A stretch of DNA of 55,748 nucleotides from Candidatus Didemnitutus sp. (GCA_023701285.1 JAMPXH010000012.1:1-55748), one strand, 5' to 3'. Positions 1 to 8,487 are shown, numbered from the stretch's first letter. Numbers and translations are program-made. Notes: generated by a model not told the origin, from the sequence alone.

Positions 1-1334
1 ATCGCCCCGCGCTGGAAGCGCCAGAGGCTGACGCCGATCAGCGTCGCCGCCATCGCCAGCAACACTCCCACCGTCGGCAACAGCTCCGGCAGCGTGCAGT
101 CGTTCCACAGCACCTGCGCGAAGCCCTCCATCGACCAGTAAACGACCGTCAGTTTGCTGACCTGCTGGATGAACTCCGGCATGAATGATGTCGGGAACCA
201 CGCGCCGCCCACGGCGCTCATCGTGAGGATCAGCAGCGTCGCCAGGCCCTGCGCCGCCGCCGGCGTGCGCGTCACCGCCGCCAGCAACATGCCGAACGCC
301 GTGCACGCCGTCGCCGCCGCGAGGCAGATGACCACCAGGTTGCCGAAGTTCGACGTCACATCGATGCCGAACATCACCCGCCCCGCGAAGAAGAGCGTGA
401 GCAACTGCACCAGCCCGAGCCCGATGCCGAAAAGATACTTGCTCCACAAGAGATGCGCGCGCCGCACCGGCGACGAGAGCAACCGCAGGAACAGCCCCGC
501 CTTCTTCTCCTCGAACAACGCCGTCGCCGTCCCGCTCAGCGCGAAGAGCAGGAACATCATCGCCCAGCCGCCGACCGCGCGCGTCGCCCCGACGTTTTTC
601 ACCTGCGCGCCCGCGAGTTGCTCGGTGTCGATCTTGATCATCCGGTCGAGAAAATCCGCCGCACCCGTCGAGCCTGCACCGCCGCCAGTCGGAGCCGTCA
701 GGCCGGGCATCTCGCCGCGGCGCATCGCCTCGCGCACCTTGGCCTCATCGTAGCCGAAGGCACGGCTGACCGAGCCGGCCATCTCGGCGTAAAACTTGTC
801 CGTCTGCTCCGCGCCGATGAACTCCGCCGCCTGCCCGCGCAGCGAGCGCAACAGCAGCGTGGGCACCTCGGTGTAGATCGTTTTTTGCAGCAGGCCGGTG
901 ACGGTCTGCGTCTCGATGTCATTGCGCGGGTTGGTGAGGAACTTGACGCGCAACGCGACGCCGCCCTCGGTCGCATCGGCCGGGAACACGAGTGCGAAAC
1001 GGTATTCGTTGGCCTTGAAGCCCGCGCGCACGCGCTCCTCGGTCAACGCGACGCGCGCGCCCGCCGCATCCGGCGCGTCCTCGACGATGCGGAACGCCGC
1101 CTCGCGCTTCAGCGCCGCGACGAGCGTCGCGACCTCGGGCGCAGCGCTCTCGTTGACGATCGCCAGCGGGATACCCACCGGCCCGCTGCTCGTGCGCGCA
1201 ACGCCGAACACCTGGCCGAAGAGATAGATCAGCACCACGGGCACGAGGAACGTCAGGCCGACGGCGACGCGGTCCTTGCCGAAATTCAACAGGTCTTTCC
1301 GCAGCAGGGTGAGGATGAGGTGCATGGCGGTCAT
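1..1334 (-). CDS. ABC-2 type transporter permease (C-terminus cut by window edge)
   Basis: Translating the minus strand from the ATG at 1334 gives an open frame of about 444 residues that runs off base 1. It starts MTAMHLILTLLRKDLLNFGKDR and has an N-terminal membrane segment (LTFLVPVVLIYLFGQVFG), then a long extracytoplasmic domain of about 200 residues, then several hydrophobic segments (WAMMFLLFALSGTATALF, LVVICLAAATACTAFGMLLAAV, LATLLILTMSAVGGAWF). This is the ABC2_membrane_3/YhgE-like layout of drug, lipid or polysaccharide exporters. Its ATG overlaps the stop of the ATPase gene as ATGA, so the two are translationally coupled and presumably form one exporter. The substrate cannot be deduced. 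Only the last few membrane segments are missing. Confidence 0.88.
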   Translation of the reverse strand, partial: MTAMHLILTLLRKDLLNFGKDRVAVGLTFLVPVVLIYLFGQVFGVARTSSGPVGIPLAIVNESAAPEVATLVAALKREAAFRIVEDAPDAAGARVALTEERVRAGFKANEYRFALVFPADATEGGVALRVKFLTNPRNDIETQTVTGLLQKTIYTEVPTLLLRSLRGQAAEFIGAEQTDKFYAEMAGSVSRAFGYDEAKVREAMRRGEMPGLTAPTGGGAGSTGAADFLDRMIKIDTEQLAGAQVKNVGATRAVGGWAMMFLLFALSGTATALFEEKKAGLFLRLLSSPVRRAHLLWSKYLFGIGLGLVQLLTLFFAGRVMFGIDVTSNFGNLVVICLAAATACTAFGMLLAAVTRTPAAAQGLATLLILTMSAVGGAWFPTSFMPEFIQQVSKLTVVYWSMEGFAQVLWNDCTLPELLPTVGVLLAMAATLIGVSLWRFQRGA

Positions 1335-2254
1335 TCGCGCAGGGTTTTGCCGGTGAGGTGGAGAAACACGTCCTCGAGGGACGGACGCTTGAGCTGGAAC
1401 CAACGGTCGGGCAGTCCGGCCGCCGTCGCCGCGCTGAAGAAATCGGCCAGGCGCACGTCGGCGCGCAGGTGCACTTCGCAAGTCTCGCCGCGCTCGACGC
1501 AGTGCCCGAAGCGCGCCAGCGCCGCCTTCGCCGCCTCGGCCTGCGCGTGACGCGGGAAACTCACGACCTCGGCCACGGGAAGGTGCGCGAGCAGCTCGTC
1601 CAACGTGCCGAGCGCGAGGATGCGGCCGTGGTCGATGATGCCGATGCGCGTGCACAGCCGCGTCGCCTCCTCCATGTAGTGAGTCGAGTAAATGACCGTG
1701 AGCCCGTCGCGGTTGAGTTGCTGGAGCAGATCGAAGATGGCGTTGCGCGACTGCGGATCGACGCCGACGGTCGGCTCGTCGCAGAGCAGCAGCTTCGGCC
1801 GGTGCAGAAGCGCGGCCGCGAGGTTCAAGCGCCGCTGCATGCCGCCGGAGTAGGTCTTCACGGCGTGGGCGCGGCGGTCCGCCAGCTGCACGGCCGCGAG
1901 GCATTCCTCCACCCGCGCCGCGAGCGCGCGCCCGGCGAGCCCGTGCAGGCCACCGAAGATGCTCAGGTTCTCGGCCGCGGTCAGATCTTCGTAGAGCGCG
2001 ATCGTCTGCGGCACGAAGCCGATGGCGCGCACCGCCTCCGGCGGACGGCCTTGCAGCGACACACCGTCGAGCGTGATCCCGCCGGCATCGGGCACGCGCA
2101 GTCCGGCGACGAGCGACATGAGCGTGCTCTTGCCCGCGCCGTTGGGCCCGAGCAGGCCGAAGAATTCGCCGCGCTGCACCTGCAGCGTGACTTGGTCGAG
2201 CGCGGTGAACGCGCCGTATTTTTTCGTGAGTTGGGTGACGTGGAGCATGGGCAT
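1331..2254 (-). CDS. ABC transporter ATP-binding protein (ABC-2 exporter)
   Basis: A 307-residue nucleotide-binding subunit that would energise the overlapping permease. Walker A is GPNGAGKS at residues 36-43, the Q-loop glutamine is Q83, the signature SGGMQ is at 136-140, Walker B LLLCDE at 155-160, and the H-loop histidine is H192 in STHYMEEA. The frame stays open upstream to 2767, but homology begins only at MLHVTQLTKKYG, so I start at ATG 2254; ATG 2248, two codons in, is equally possible. No clear Shine-Dalgarno is seen. The roughly 110-residue tail after the H-loop matches DrrA/CcmA-type exporter ATPases. It is the first gene of a two-gene leftward operon, and an AT-rich patch near 2425-2440 may hold its promoter. 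Confidence 0.93.
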   Translation of the reverse strand: MPMLHVTQLTKKYGAFTALDQVTLQVQRGEFFGLLGPNGAGKSTLMSLVAGLRVPDAGGITLDGVSLQGRPPEAVRAIGFVPQTIALYEDLTAAENLSIFGGLHGLAGRALAARVEECLAAVQLADRRAHAVKTYSGGMQRRLNLAAALLHRPKLLLCDEPTVGVDPQSRNAIFDLLQQLNRDGLTVIYSTHYMEEATRLCTRIGIIDHGRILALGTLDELLAHLPVAEVVSFPRHAQAEAAKAALARFGHCVERGETCEVHLRADVRLADFFSAATAAGLPDRWFQLKRPSLEDVFLHLTGKTLRE

Positions 2255-2422
2255 CCCCGGAGGGCGCCGGCATTCGAGCGCATCGCGACGCGTTGCGCGA
2301 GGCCGCACCGCCGTCCGAAGGTCATGGTCATGCATGACGGCCCCTTTTTGTCCCAAGCGTGGGAATCGCCGATGCCGCCAGCGTGACGATGGCGCGGGGC
2401 CGGCGGCGCTGATTCGGCGGCC

Positions 2423-2445
2423 AGAATATTTTATCAAATTGGGAA
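2423..2445. promoter_or_regulatory. AT-rich patch in divergent intergenic region
   Basis: The 261-bp space between the divergent ABC operon and the small secreted protein has one clear AT-rich island (AATATTTTATCAAATT) in otherwise GC-rich sequence. On the minus strand it contains TAAAAT, a fair -10 match for the ABC operon, but no convincing -35 lies 17 bp upstream. It is a candidate promoter site only. Confidence 0.25.
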
Positions 2446-2515
2446 TGATGCGCTTACGACGACGCGTGCAACTTGGCATCCACCCTGCGTGTAGTGGCAT
2501 CAACCAACCAACGTC

Positions 2516-2824
2516 ATGAAAAAGATTTCCCTCTTCCTCGCCCTCGTGAGCCTCAGCCTCACCGCCGTCTCCGCCCAAGCCTCCATCCATCAGGACCAGC
2601 CGGTCATCGCGCTCGGCTCCTTCGCCGTCCGCGCCTCGCGCTACTCCGAAGCCGAGAAGAGCATCGAGAGCAACCTCGCCGCCCTCCGCGCGCAGGCCCG
2701 CCAAGTGGAGACGATCCGCACCGAGCTGCCCTCCTTCGGCACCGTCGCCGCCCAGCCGGTCGACCAAGGCTCCGCCCGCCAGCTCGCCGCCAAGCCGGTC
2801 ACGCTCCCGACGGTGCGCTCCTGA
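2516..2824 (+). CDS. Small secreted protein of unknown function
   Basis: A 102-residue protein beginning MKKISLFLALVSLSLTAVSAQA, a textbook Sec signal peptide (lysines, hydrophobic core, AQA-type cleavage site). The mature part of about 80 residues is Ala/Arg/Glu-rich, with one probable helix (YSEAEKSIESNLAALRAQARQ) and no cysteine. No family is recognised. The gene is monocistronic: divergent ABC operon upstream, strong terminator 30 bp downstream. Such short periplasmic proteins with a single helix are common in Verrucomicrobia, but I cannot assign a role. Confidence 0.75.
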   Translation: MKKISLFLALVSLSLTAVSAQASIHQDQPVIALGSFAVRASRYSEAEKSIESNLAALRAQARQVETIRTELPSFGTVAAQPVDQGSARQLAAKPVTLPTVRS

Positions 2825-2853
2825 AAATTTTGTGTGTCAGTGTGTGTGTGTCC

Positions 2854-2881
2854 AACCCGCCCCGCAGGGGGCGGGTTTTCT
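2854..2881 (+). terminator. Rho-independent terminator after the small secreted protein
   Basis: A 10-bp perfect stem (AACCCGCCCC / GGGGCGGGTT) with a 4-nt loop is followed by TTCTTTT. It sits just past a TG-dinucleotide run (2831-2851) and ends the preceding transcript. Confidence 0.9.
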
Positions 2882-2909
2882 TTTGCCCGCGTCTCCGGCG
2901 CCGCCTTGA

Positions 2910-3218
2910 GTGTTCTCCGTGAACGCTGACTCCGCGCCCGACGACACGCCGGTGCCCATCCCGATCACGGGCGAGTTGGACCTGCACACCTTCCGACCCG
3001 CGGAAGTCGCCTCGCTCCTCGAGGAATATTTCCAAGCCTGCCGCGCACGCGGCATCGCGACCGTGCGCGTCGTGCACGGCAAAGGCACCGGCACGTTGCG
3101 CGAGACCGTGCATGCGCAGCTGCGGCGCTCGCCGCTCGTGGCTTCTTTCCGTCTCGGCGACGAGCACAGCGGCGGGTGGGGCGCCACCCTCGTCACGCTG
3201 CACCAGCCGGGCGCCTGA
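2910..3218 (+). CDS. Smr domain protein
   Basis: A protein of about 102 residues that is essentially one Smr (small MutS-related) domain. Diagnostic motifs are LDLHTFRP near residue 24 (the LDLHG position), HGKGTGTLR near residue 56, and the closing GGWGATLVTL. Smr domains bind or nick nucleic acids: MutS2-linked ones act on branched DNA, and free-standing ones have been tied to RNA cleavage and ribosome rescue. The start is GTG at 2910, with GTG at 2919 as an alternative three codons later; neither has a good Shine-Dalgarno. It lies between a terminator and a convergent small gene, so it is probably transcribed alone. Confidence 0.85.
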   Translation: MFSVNADSAPDDTPVPIPITGELDLHTFRPAEVASLLEEYFQACRARGIATVRVVHGKGTGTLRETVHAQLRRSPLVASFRLGDEHSGGWGATLVTLHQPGA

Positions 3219-3232
3219 ACGACCGCGCGCGA

Positions 3233-3538
3233 CTAATCCGGCCGTGGCGTCGTGCGCCGTGGCTTGGGCGGCGGCCCCCAGAGCCGCAGCATCAGTTCGG
3301 CCAGATTCTGCAGGCTCGCCCGCAACGGCAGATCTCCGCCCAGCGCCCGCAAGGCCGGCACATGCTCGTAACGCTCACGGAAATAATCCCACAGATCCCG
3401 CTCCAACCGCCGCGCCGCATCCAAGGGCGCTCCGGCCGCTTTCGCCGCTTCGAGCGTTTTCATCTGCCAGTGCCGGCGCTCATCCGCGTTGCGCTCCCAA
3501 TAATCGAAAAGACCTTGCTCGTAACGGTTTAGGCTCAT
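3233..3538 (-). CDS. Conserved small protein, unknown function
   Basis: A 101-residue hydrophilic, mostly helical protein starting MSLNRYEQGLFDYWERNADE and ending in a Pro/Arg-rich tail. It has no signal peptide, membrane segment or cysteine. The frame is open far upstream (to 3931), but that part is the antisense of the next gene; the ATG at 3538 is the natural start. Its pattern of Trp, Arg and acidic residues (RRHWQ, RDLWDYFRERYEH) suggests a conserved protein, and I recall similar short proteins in Opitutales, but I know no function. It is convergent with the Smr gene. Confidence 0.7.
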   Translation of the reverse strand: MSLNRYEQGLFDYWERNADERRHWQMKTLEAAKAAGAPLDAARRLERDLWDYFRERYEHVPALRALGGDLPLRASLQNLAELMLRLWGPPPKPRRTTPRPD

Positions 3539-3576
3539 GCGCACAGGGCGCGACGAACGCGGCAGGGATGGCGGAA

Positions 3577-3604
3577 TTGCATTTGAACACTCATCCTGTA
3601 TGAC
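3577..3604 (+). promoter_or_regulatory. Possible sigma-70 promoter for the coiled-coil membrane protein gene
   Basis: TTGCAT at 3577-3582 and TATGAC at 3599-3604 are separated by 16 bp, about 30 bp upstream of the ATG at 3635. The match is moderate and untested. Confidence 0.4.
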
Positions 3605-3634
3605 TGTCCCAAGATTTCTCAACCTGACACTCCC

Positions 3635-4450
3635 ATGTTGCAAAAACTTAAAGAACAACTCCCTGCGGTTATCCTGACTGCGCTGCTCCTCACCGGCGCC
3701 GCCTACTGGTTCCACCAGAAGACGGTCCAGGATCTCACCGTCCGGCAACAAGCGGAGATCACCGCCCTGCGCGAGCAGACCAACGCCGAGATGAAGGCCT
3801 CCGCCGAGGAGACGCGCCGCCACATCGAGTCCGTCAACCAGTTGCTCAAGGACGCCATCTCCAAGCGCTCCGCCGACGTCTTCATGACCGACGAGGAAGT
3901 CCAGAAGCTCAACACCGAGCGCATGAACCAACTCGCCGACGTCATCGCCCAGAAAATCTCCCCCTACGGCTCCGTGCCGCAGACCCCCGAGGACGCCGAG
4001 CGCCTCCAGAACGAGCAGGTCGACAAAGTCTCAGCCCGCATGGCCGAGCGCATCTCGCCCATCCTCGCCGAGATGTCGAAGGACCAGAACCTCACCCGCG
4101 ACTCCATCAACCAATACAGCCAGCGCATCTCCGACCAGATCAGCGGCGTGCTCACCGCCGAGATGGCGCGCAACCAGGAACTCAACACCAACCTCATGGT
4201 CGCGCAGGGCCTCGCGCAGGACTCGATGAAACTCTCCCAGGAGATCACCGCGCTCTACCTCAGCAGCTTCAAGGATCAGTCGCTCATCACCCGCATCCTC
4301 ACGCTCCCCGCCAACGTCGTGCGTGACGCCGCCAACATGAGCATCGTCAACAGCTCCGAGCGGAAGAAGGTCGAGGAACGCCTCGTCAACGACATGAACG
4401 AGCTCAACCGCCGCCTCCAGGAGCTCCAGGCGAATATGCCGAAGAGCTGA
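3635..4450 (+). CDS. Membrane-anchored coiled-coil protein
   Basis: A 271-residue protein with one N-terminal membrane segment (AVILTALLLTGAAYWF, residues about 11-26) after a short basic cytoplasmic tip (MLQKLKEQLP). The remainder is predicted helix and coiled coil, rich in Gln, Glu, Asn and Ser, with an Asn/Met-rich central part and closing heptads (VEERLVNDMNELNRRLQEL). No enzymatic motif is visible. The form suggests a structural or scaffolding protein projecting into the periplasm. It has its own likely promoter and a strong terminator, so it is probably monocistronic. The family is not recognised. Confidence 0.8.
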   Translation: MLQKLKEQLPAVILTALLLTGAAYWFHQKTVQDLTVRQQAEITALREQTNAEMKASAEETRRHIESVNQLLKDAISKRSADVFMTDEEVQKLNTERMNQLADVIAQKISPYGSVPQTPEDAERLQNEQVDKVSARMAERISPILAEMSKDQNLTRDSINQYSQRISDQISGVLTAEMARNQELNTNLMVAQGLAQDSMKLSQEITALYLSSFKDQSLITRILTLPANVVRDAANMSIVNSSERKKVEERLVNDMNELNRRLQELQANMPKS

Positions 4451-4480
4451 GCTGATTCCCCCATCCCTTTGTCTTGGCCA

Positions 4481-4510
4481 AGGCCGCGCCCTGCGCGGCC
4501 TTTTTCTTTT
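4481..4510 (+). terminator. Rho-independent terminator
   Basis: A 9-bp stem AGGCCGCGC / GCGCGGCCT with a 3-nt loop runs into TTTTCTTTT. It ends the coiled-coil protein transcript. Confidence 0.92.
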
Positions 4511-4547
4511 CCCTCCTTCGCTTCCCGCGGCCACTGTCCGCTCGCCG

Positions 4548-5675
4548 ATGTCCCAGCTCCACCCGCTCCCGCTCCGCCCGGACCACGCCCGCCGCTTTGT
4601 CCGGCTCGCGCTCGGACTCGACCAGCCGGCCGCGACCACGGCCGCCATGCTGGAGCACCTCGGCTACGTGCAGATCGATCCGCTCAACCTCTGCGGTCGC
4701 ATGCACGACCTGATCCTCCGTCCCCGCGTGGCGGGCTACCGCGAAGGCGACCTCATGCGCCACCTGCACGGCCCCGCGGAGGAGCCCCCGCTCGCCGCCG
4801 AACGCCGCTCGGCCTTCGAGCATCATCACCCGCAGACCAACATCCTTGTCGCGTTCCCGCTCGCCGCCTGGCCTCACCTGCTCGCCGCCATGCACGCGCG
4901 CACGCGCCGCTCCGGCGCGTGGTCGGGCCGCCTCACGCCGAAGCAGAAACCTCTCGCCGCGACCCTCCTCGCTGAGATCGCGGCCCGCGGTCCGCTCAGC
5001 GCGGAGGACTTTGCCGGCAGCGGGCGCGCCCGCTCCGTCTGGGGCTCCGCCACGCTCGCCAAGGCGACCCTGCAAAAACTCTTCTTCCACGGCCGCCTGC
5101 TCATCGCCGCCCGCGGCCCCGGCAACCGCCGCTGCTACGACCTGCCCGAGCGCATCCTCCCGGCCGCGACGCTGGCCCAACCCGCTCCGACCGCCACCGA
5201 TTCCGCCCGCTGGGCCGCCTTGCTCAAGCTCCGTCAGCGCCGCCTCGTCACGCTCAAGCGCACCGAACTCCCGCTCGTCGCCGATTGGGTCCAGCCGATC
5301 GCGGTGGAAAATTGTCCGCCGCTCCACTGCCTCCGCTCCGATCTGCCGCTGCTTGAGCAAGCCGCGCACCACGTTCCCGCCCCCACGCTGCAACTGCTGG
5401 CCCCGCTCGACCCGCTCCTCTACGACCGCCGGCTCACCTCCGCGCTGTGGCGCTTCGACTACACTTGGGAAGCCTACACCCCGCCGGCCAAGCGCCTCCG
5501 CGGCCACTACGCGCTGCCGCTCCTCGCCGGCACGGAACTCGTCGGCCACGTCGACCCGAAGGCCGACCGCGCCGCCGGCCGCCTGCGCGTCGTCTCCCGC
5601 TCCGTGCCTCGCCGCCACCGCACCGCCGCTTCCGCCGCCACCCGCGCCCTCGCCGCCTGGCTCGGTCTCCGCTGA
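4548..5675 (+). CDS. YcaQ-family DNA glycosylase (winged-helix, crosslink repair)
   Basis: A 375-residue protein of the HTH_42/YcaQ family; E. coli YcaQ has about 410 residues and unhooks interstrand DNA crosslinks. The diagnostic QxD catalytic motif appears as YVQIDPLN near residue 42, in its usual place after an N-terminal helix-turn-helix. Tandem winged-helix segments follow (for example GPLSAEDFAG, then the FFHGRLL beta-hairpin region), and a C-terminal part (APLDPLLYDRR, WEAYTP, GRLRV) matches the end of the family. The family usually has LAP-DPLxWDR there, which is well kept. The gene lies 91 bp before recQ on the same strand, a sensible repair pairing and possibly one transcript. Confidence 0.85.
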   Translation: MSQLHPLPLRPDHARRFVRLALGLDQPAATTAAMLEHLGYVQIDPLNLCGRMHDLILRPRVAGYREGDLMRHLHGPAEEPPLAAERRSAFEHHHPQTNILVAFPLAAWPHLLAAMHARTRRSGAWSGRLTPKQKPLAATLLAEIAARGPLSAEDFAGSGRARSVWGSATLAKATLQKLFFHGRLLIAARGPGNRRCYDLPERILPAATLAQPAPTATDSARWAALLKLRQRRLVTLKRTELPLVADWVQPIAVENCPPLHCLRSDLPLLEQAAHHVPAPTLQLLAPLDPLLYDRRLTSALWRFDYTWEAYTPPAKRLRGHYALPLLAGTELVGHVDPKADRAAGRLRVVSRSVPRRHRTAASAATRALAAWLGLR

Positions 5676-5766
5676 ACATCGCGCGGGGGCGCCGGAAAAT
5701 TTCTCGCCTCCCAACTCGCGTGCAGGCTTGCTCGGACCACGGGCCGTTACGCAATCTCGCCGGTTT

Positions 5767-7596
5767 GTGGACGACCTCCTGCTCACGCTCAAAACGACCT
5801 TCGGCTACGGCGCCTTCCGGCCGTTGCAGCGCGAGATCATCGAGACCGCCCTCGCCGGACGCGATGTCTTCGCCCTCCTGCCCACCGGCGGCGGCAAATC
5901 CCTCTGCTTCCAGCTGCCCGCGCTGCACCGTCCCGGCCTGACCGTCGTCGTCTCTCCGCTCATCGCGCTGATGAAGGATCAGGTCGACCAGCTGCAGGCC
6001 GCCGGCGTTGCGGCCACGTTCCTCAACTCCACCCTCTCCACCGCCGAGGCGAAGTCCCGCCTGCGCGGACTCCATCGCGGCGAGTGGCGCCTCCTCTACG
6101 TCGCGCCCGAGCGCCTGATGCTCGACGAGTGGAAGGAAAACCTCGCCAGCTGGAACGTCACCGCGCTCGCCATCGACGAGGCGCACTGCGTCTCCGAGTG
6201 GGGCCACGATTTCCGGCCCGAATATCGCCAGCTCGCCCGTCTCCGCGCCCTGCTCCCCGGCGTGCCCGTGATGGCCCTCACCGCCACTGCGACCGAGCGC
6301 GTGCGCGTGGACATCATCAAACACCTCCAGCTCCGCGAGCCCGAGGTCTTCGTCGCGAGCTTCAACCGCCCCAACCTCACCTACCGCGTCCTCGCGAAGG
6401 ATCAGCCGCTGAAGCAGATCATCGACTTCGTCCGCAAGCGCGAGGAGGAGAGCGGCATCATCTACTGCGCCACCCGCGCCACCACCGAGCGCGTGGCCGA
6501 CGCCCTCGCCGGCCGCGGTTTCTCCGCCCGCGCCTACCACGCCGGTCTCGACGCCGAGGAGCGCGCGCGCAACCAGGAGCTCTTCCTCCGCGACGAGTGC
6601 CGCATCATCTGCGCCACCATCGCCTTCGGCATGGGCATCAACAAGCCCAACGTCCGCTGGGTCATCCACCACGACCTGCCGAAGAACATCGAGGGCTATT
6701 ACCAGGAAACCGGACGCGCCGGGCGCGACGGTCTGCCGGGCGAGTGCCTCCTCCTCTTCAGCGGCGGCGACGCCGCCAAGCAGACGCACTTCATCGACGA
6801 GATCACCGACGAGCAGGAAAAGACCATCGCGCGCAACCAGCTCCGCCAGATCCTGCACTACGCCGAGAGCGCCGGCTGCCGGCGCGGTGAACTGCTGGGC
6901 TATTTCGGCGAAAGCTTCCCGCTGGATAATTGCGCCGCGTGCGACAACTGCCTCGAACCGCGCGAGACCTACGACGGCACCGTCGTCGCCCAGAAATTCC
7001 TCTCCTGCATCTACCGCATCCGCCAGACCGGTCGCTTCGGCGTCGGCCTGAACCACCTCGTCGAGGTCCTCACCGGCGCCGAGACGGAAAAAATCCAGCG
7101 CTGGAACCACCACCAACTCTCCACCTACGGCATCGGCAAGGAGCTCGCCCGCCCCGCCTGGGCCGCCGTCGGTCGCGAGCTCATGCGCCTCGGCTACGTC
7201 GCGCAAGCCGAGGGCGAATTCCCGATCCTCGAATTGACCGAGGAAGGCATGAACGTCCTCCGCTCACGCGCGAAGATCACGCTCACCAAGCCGCTCGCGC
7301 TGCCCAAGACCAAGCGCACCGTGCGCCGCGAAGGCGACATCGAGTGCGACGAGATCCTCTTCGCCCGTCTCCGCGAGCTGCGCAAGAAGCTCGCCGACGA
7401 GCGCGGCGTGCCTGCCTACATCATCTTCGGCGACGCGACGCTCCGCCAGATGGCGCGCGACTACCCCGTGCGCGTCACCGAGTTGGAAGGCATCACTGGC
7501 GTCGGCGAGAAGAAGCGCGCCGAGTTCGGCGAGACGTTCGTCCACGCCATCGCCGCGTTCCTGCAGGACAATCCGCGCGTGAACTTCGGCGCCTGA
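5767..7596 (+). CDS. recQ: ATP-dependent DNA helicase RecQ
   Basis: A 609-residue 3'-5' DNA helicase for recombination and fork repair, the same length as E. coli RecQ. It has the Q-motif region FGYGAFRPLQ at 12-21, Walker A TGGGKS at 40-45, DEAH at 137-140, TATAT (motif III), and FGMGINKPNVRW with QETGRAGRDG (motifs V-VI). The zinc site has four cysteines (C371, C389, C392, C395), followed by the RQC winged helix and a C-terminal HRDC domain (ARLRELRKKLADERGVPAY). The frame is open much further upstream, but that stretch overlaps the ycaQ-like gene; GTG 5767 gives the canonical N-terminus. All key residues are intact. Confidence 0.95.
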   Translation: MDDLLLTLKTTFGYGAFRPLQREIIETALAGRDVFALLPTGGGKSLCFQLPALHRPGLTVVVSPLIALMKDQVDQLQAAGVAATFLNSTLSTAEAKSRLRGLHRGEWRLLYVAPERLMLDEWKENLASWNVTALAIDEAHCVSEWGHDFRPEYRQLARLRALLPGVPVMALTATATERVRVDIIKHLQLREPEVFVASFNRPNLTYRVLAKDQPLKQIIDFVRKREEESGIIYCATRATTERVADALAGRGFSARAYHAGLDAEERARNQELFLRDECRIICATIAFGMGINKPNVRWVIHHDLPKNIEGYYQETGRAGRDGLPGECLLLFSGGDAAKQTHFIDEITDEQEKTIARNQLRQILHYAESAGCRRGELLGYFGESFPLDNCAACDNCLEPRETYDGTVVAQKFLSCIYRIRQTGRFGVGLNHLVEVLTGAETEKIQRWNHHQLSTYGIGKELARPAWAAVGRELMRLGYVAQAEGEFPILELTEEGMNVLRSRAKITLTKPLALPKTKRTVRREGDIECDEILFARLRELRKKLADERGVPAYIIFGDATLRQMARDYPVRVTELEGITGVGEKKRAEFGETFVHAIAAFLQDNPRVNFGA

Positions 7597-7669
7597 CGCC
7601 CGCGCGCCGCGAGCGCCGCGCCGGAATTGCGCGCTTGGCGGCGCCGCCAACCTCCGCAACGGATTAGCC

Positions 7670-8410
7670 GTGCCCGCCCCCTTCGCGCCGCTCGCCGAGA
7701 ACCTGCCCTTCGCCTTCGCCGGCGAACCTCTCGAGCCCGCGCGCACGCTCCCGCGCGCTGCCGCCCAGCGGCTGGTCGCCGCCCGCAACGCCACCGGCAA
7801 ACCGAACCACGATGTGCTGCGCGAGACCATCGGGCTCGCCCCGGACGGCGACGAGCGTCGCCGCTGGATCGTCGATTTTCCTCCGGAGATGTCCGCCGCC
7901 GAGGCAGCGCTCTACGCCGCTCCCTTCTCCACGCTCGCCCGCAGCCGCACGACGCCGGCCAACCCGCACCGCGATCCGGCGCTGCGCACCGCGCTGGCGC
8001 GGTTGGAGCGTTTCCTCGCCAGCCCGGCCTGCGCGACCGAGCCGGACTTTCTCTGGCTCGAAGCCGAGCTGTTGCCCGACGATTCCCTCGTCGTGTGGGC
8101 GCGCGATGACGATTTCAGCGCCGGCGTGCTGGCCTCCTCCGCCTTCGCGCACTGGTGCGAGGCGCACCCTGACGTGCTCGCCGCGCTCCGCTCGTTCCCG
8201 TTTCCGTGGCCGCCCGCCACACCCTTGAGCGCGCTTTCGCGCCTGCAGGAGGAACACCGCTTCGCCCTCGCCCGCGCTGCGCGCGCCGAGGACGGCGACG
8301 CGATCGACGACGCCCTCGCCGACGCCTACGGCTGGCCGGCCGGGCTCAGCCCCGCGGAAATCCACGTGCGTCTCGCCACGCTCCACGCACAACGTCCGCC
8401 GCACCGGTAA
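7670..8410 (+). CDS. Stand-alone protein resembling the C-terminal region of MmeI-type DNA methyltransferases
   Basis: A 246-residue protein (GTG start). From memory of the family, it matches the last third of MmeI-like class I N6-adenine DNA methyltransferases (target-recognition plus C-terminal spacer). Matching stretches are DFPPEMSAAEAALYAAPF near residue 65 (family: DFG-DMSEEEAALYEAPF), VWARDDDFSAGVL, FPFPWPP near 180, and AYGWP--LSPAEIHVRLATLHAQR at the end (family: AYGWP-DLSDEEILERLLALN-ER). The catalytic NPPY motif, SAM-binding motif I and N-terminal nuclease are absent, and no gene nearby supplies them. It follows recQ by 73 bp. It could be a domesticated DNA-recognition module or a stable remnant; the frame is intact and its base usage matches its neighbours. 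Confidence 0.7.
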   Translation: MPAPFAPLAENLPFAFAGEPLEPARTLPRAAAQRLVAARNATGKPNHDVLRETIGLAPDGDERRRWIVDFPPEMSAAEAALYAAPFSTLARSRTTPANPHRDPALRTALARLERFLASPACATEPDFLWLEAELLPDDSLVVWARDDDFSAGVLASSAFAHWCEAHPDVLAALRSFPFPWPPATPLSALSRLQEEHRFALARAARAEDGDAIDDALADAYGWPAGLSPAEIHVRLATLHAQRPPHR

Positions 8411-8412
8411 CA

Positions 8413-8487
8413 GGTAGGGCGAGTTCTCCGAACGAGCCGTCGCAGCAACGAGCACGAATGCGGCTCGTTCGGAGAACTCGCCCTACC
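8413..8487. repeat. Long inverted repeat with 27-bp perfect arms (repeat family 1)
   Basis: The arm at 8413-8439 (begins GGTAGGGCGAGTTCTCCG) is exactly the reverse complement of 8461-8487, with a 21-nt loop. The identical 27-bp arm recurs at 39794-39820. It lies between two convergent genes and could fold as a strong bidirectional hairpin at both mRNA ends. No T-run follows. Confidence 0.93.

Noticed and set aside
4846-5766. N-terminal extension of RecQ by about 300 residues
   Set aside because: This part is the +1 shadow of the YcaQ-like gene (Pro/Arg/Ser-rich). The homology of RecQ starts at GTG 5767.
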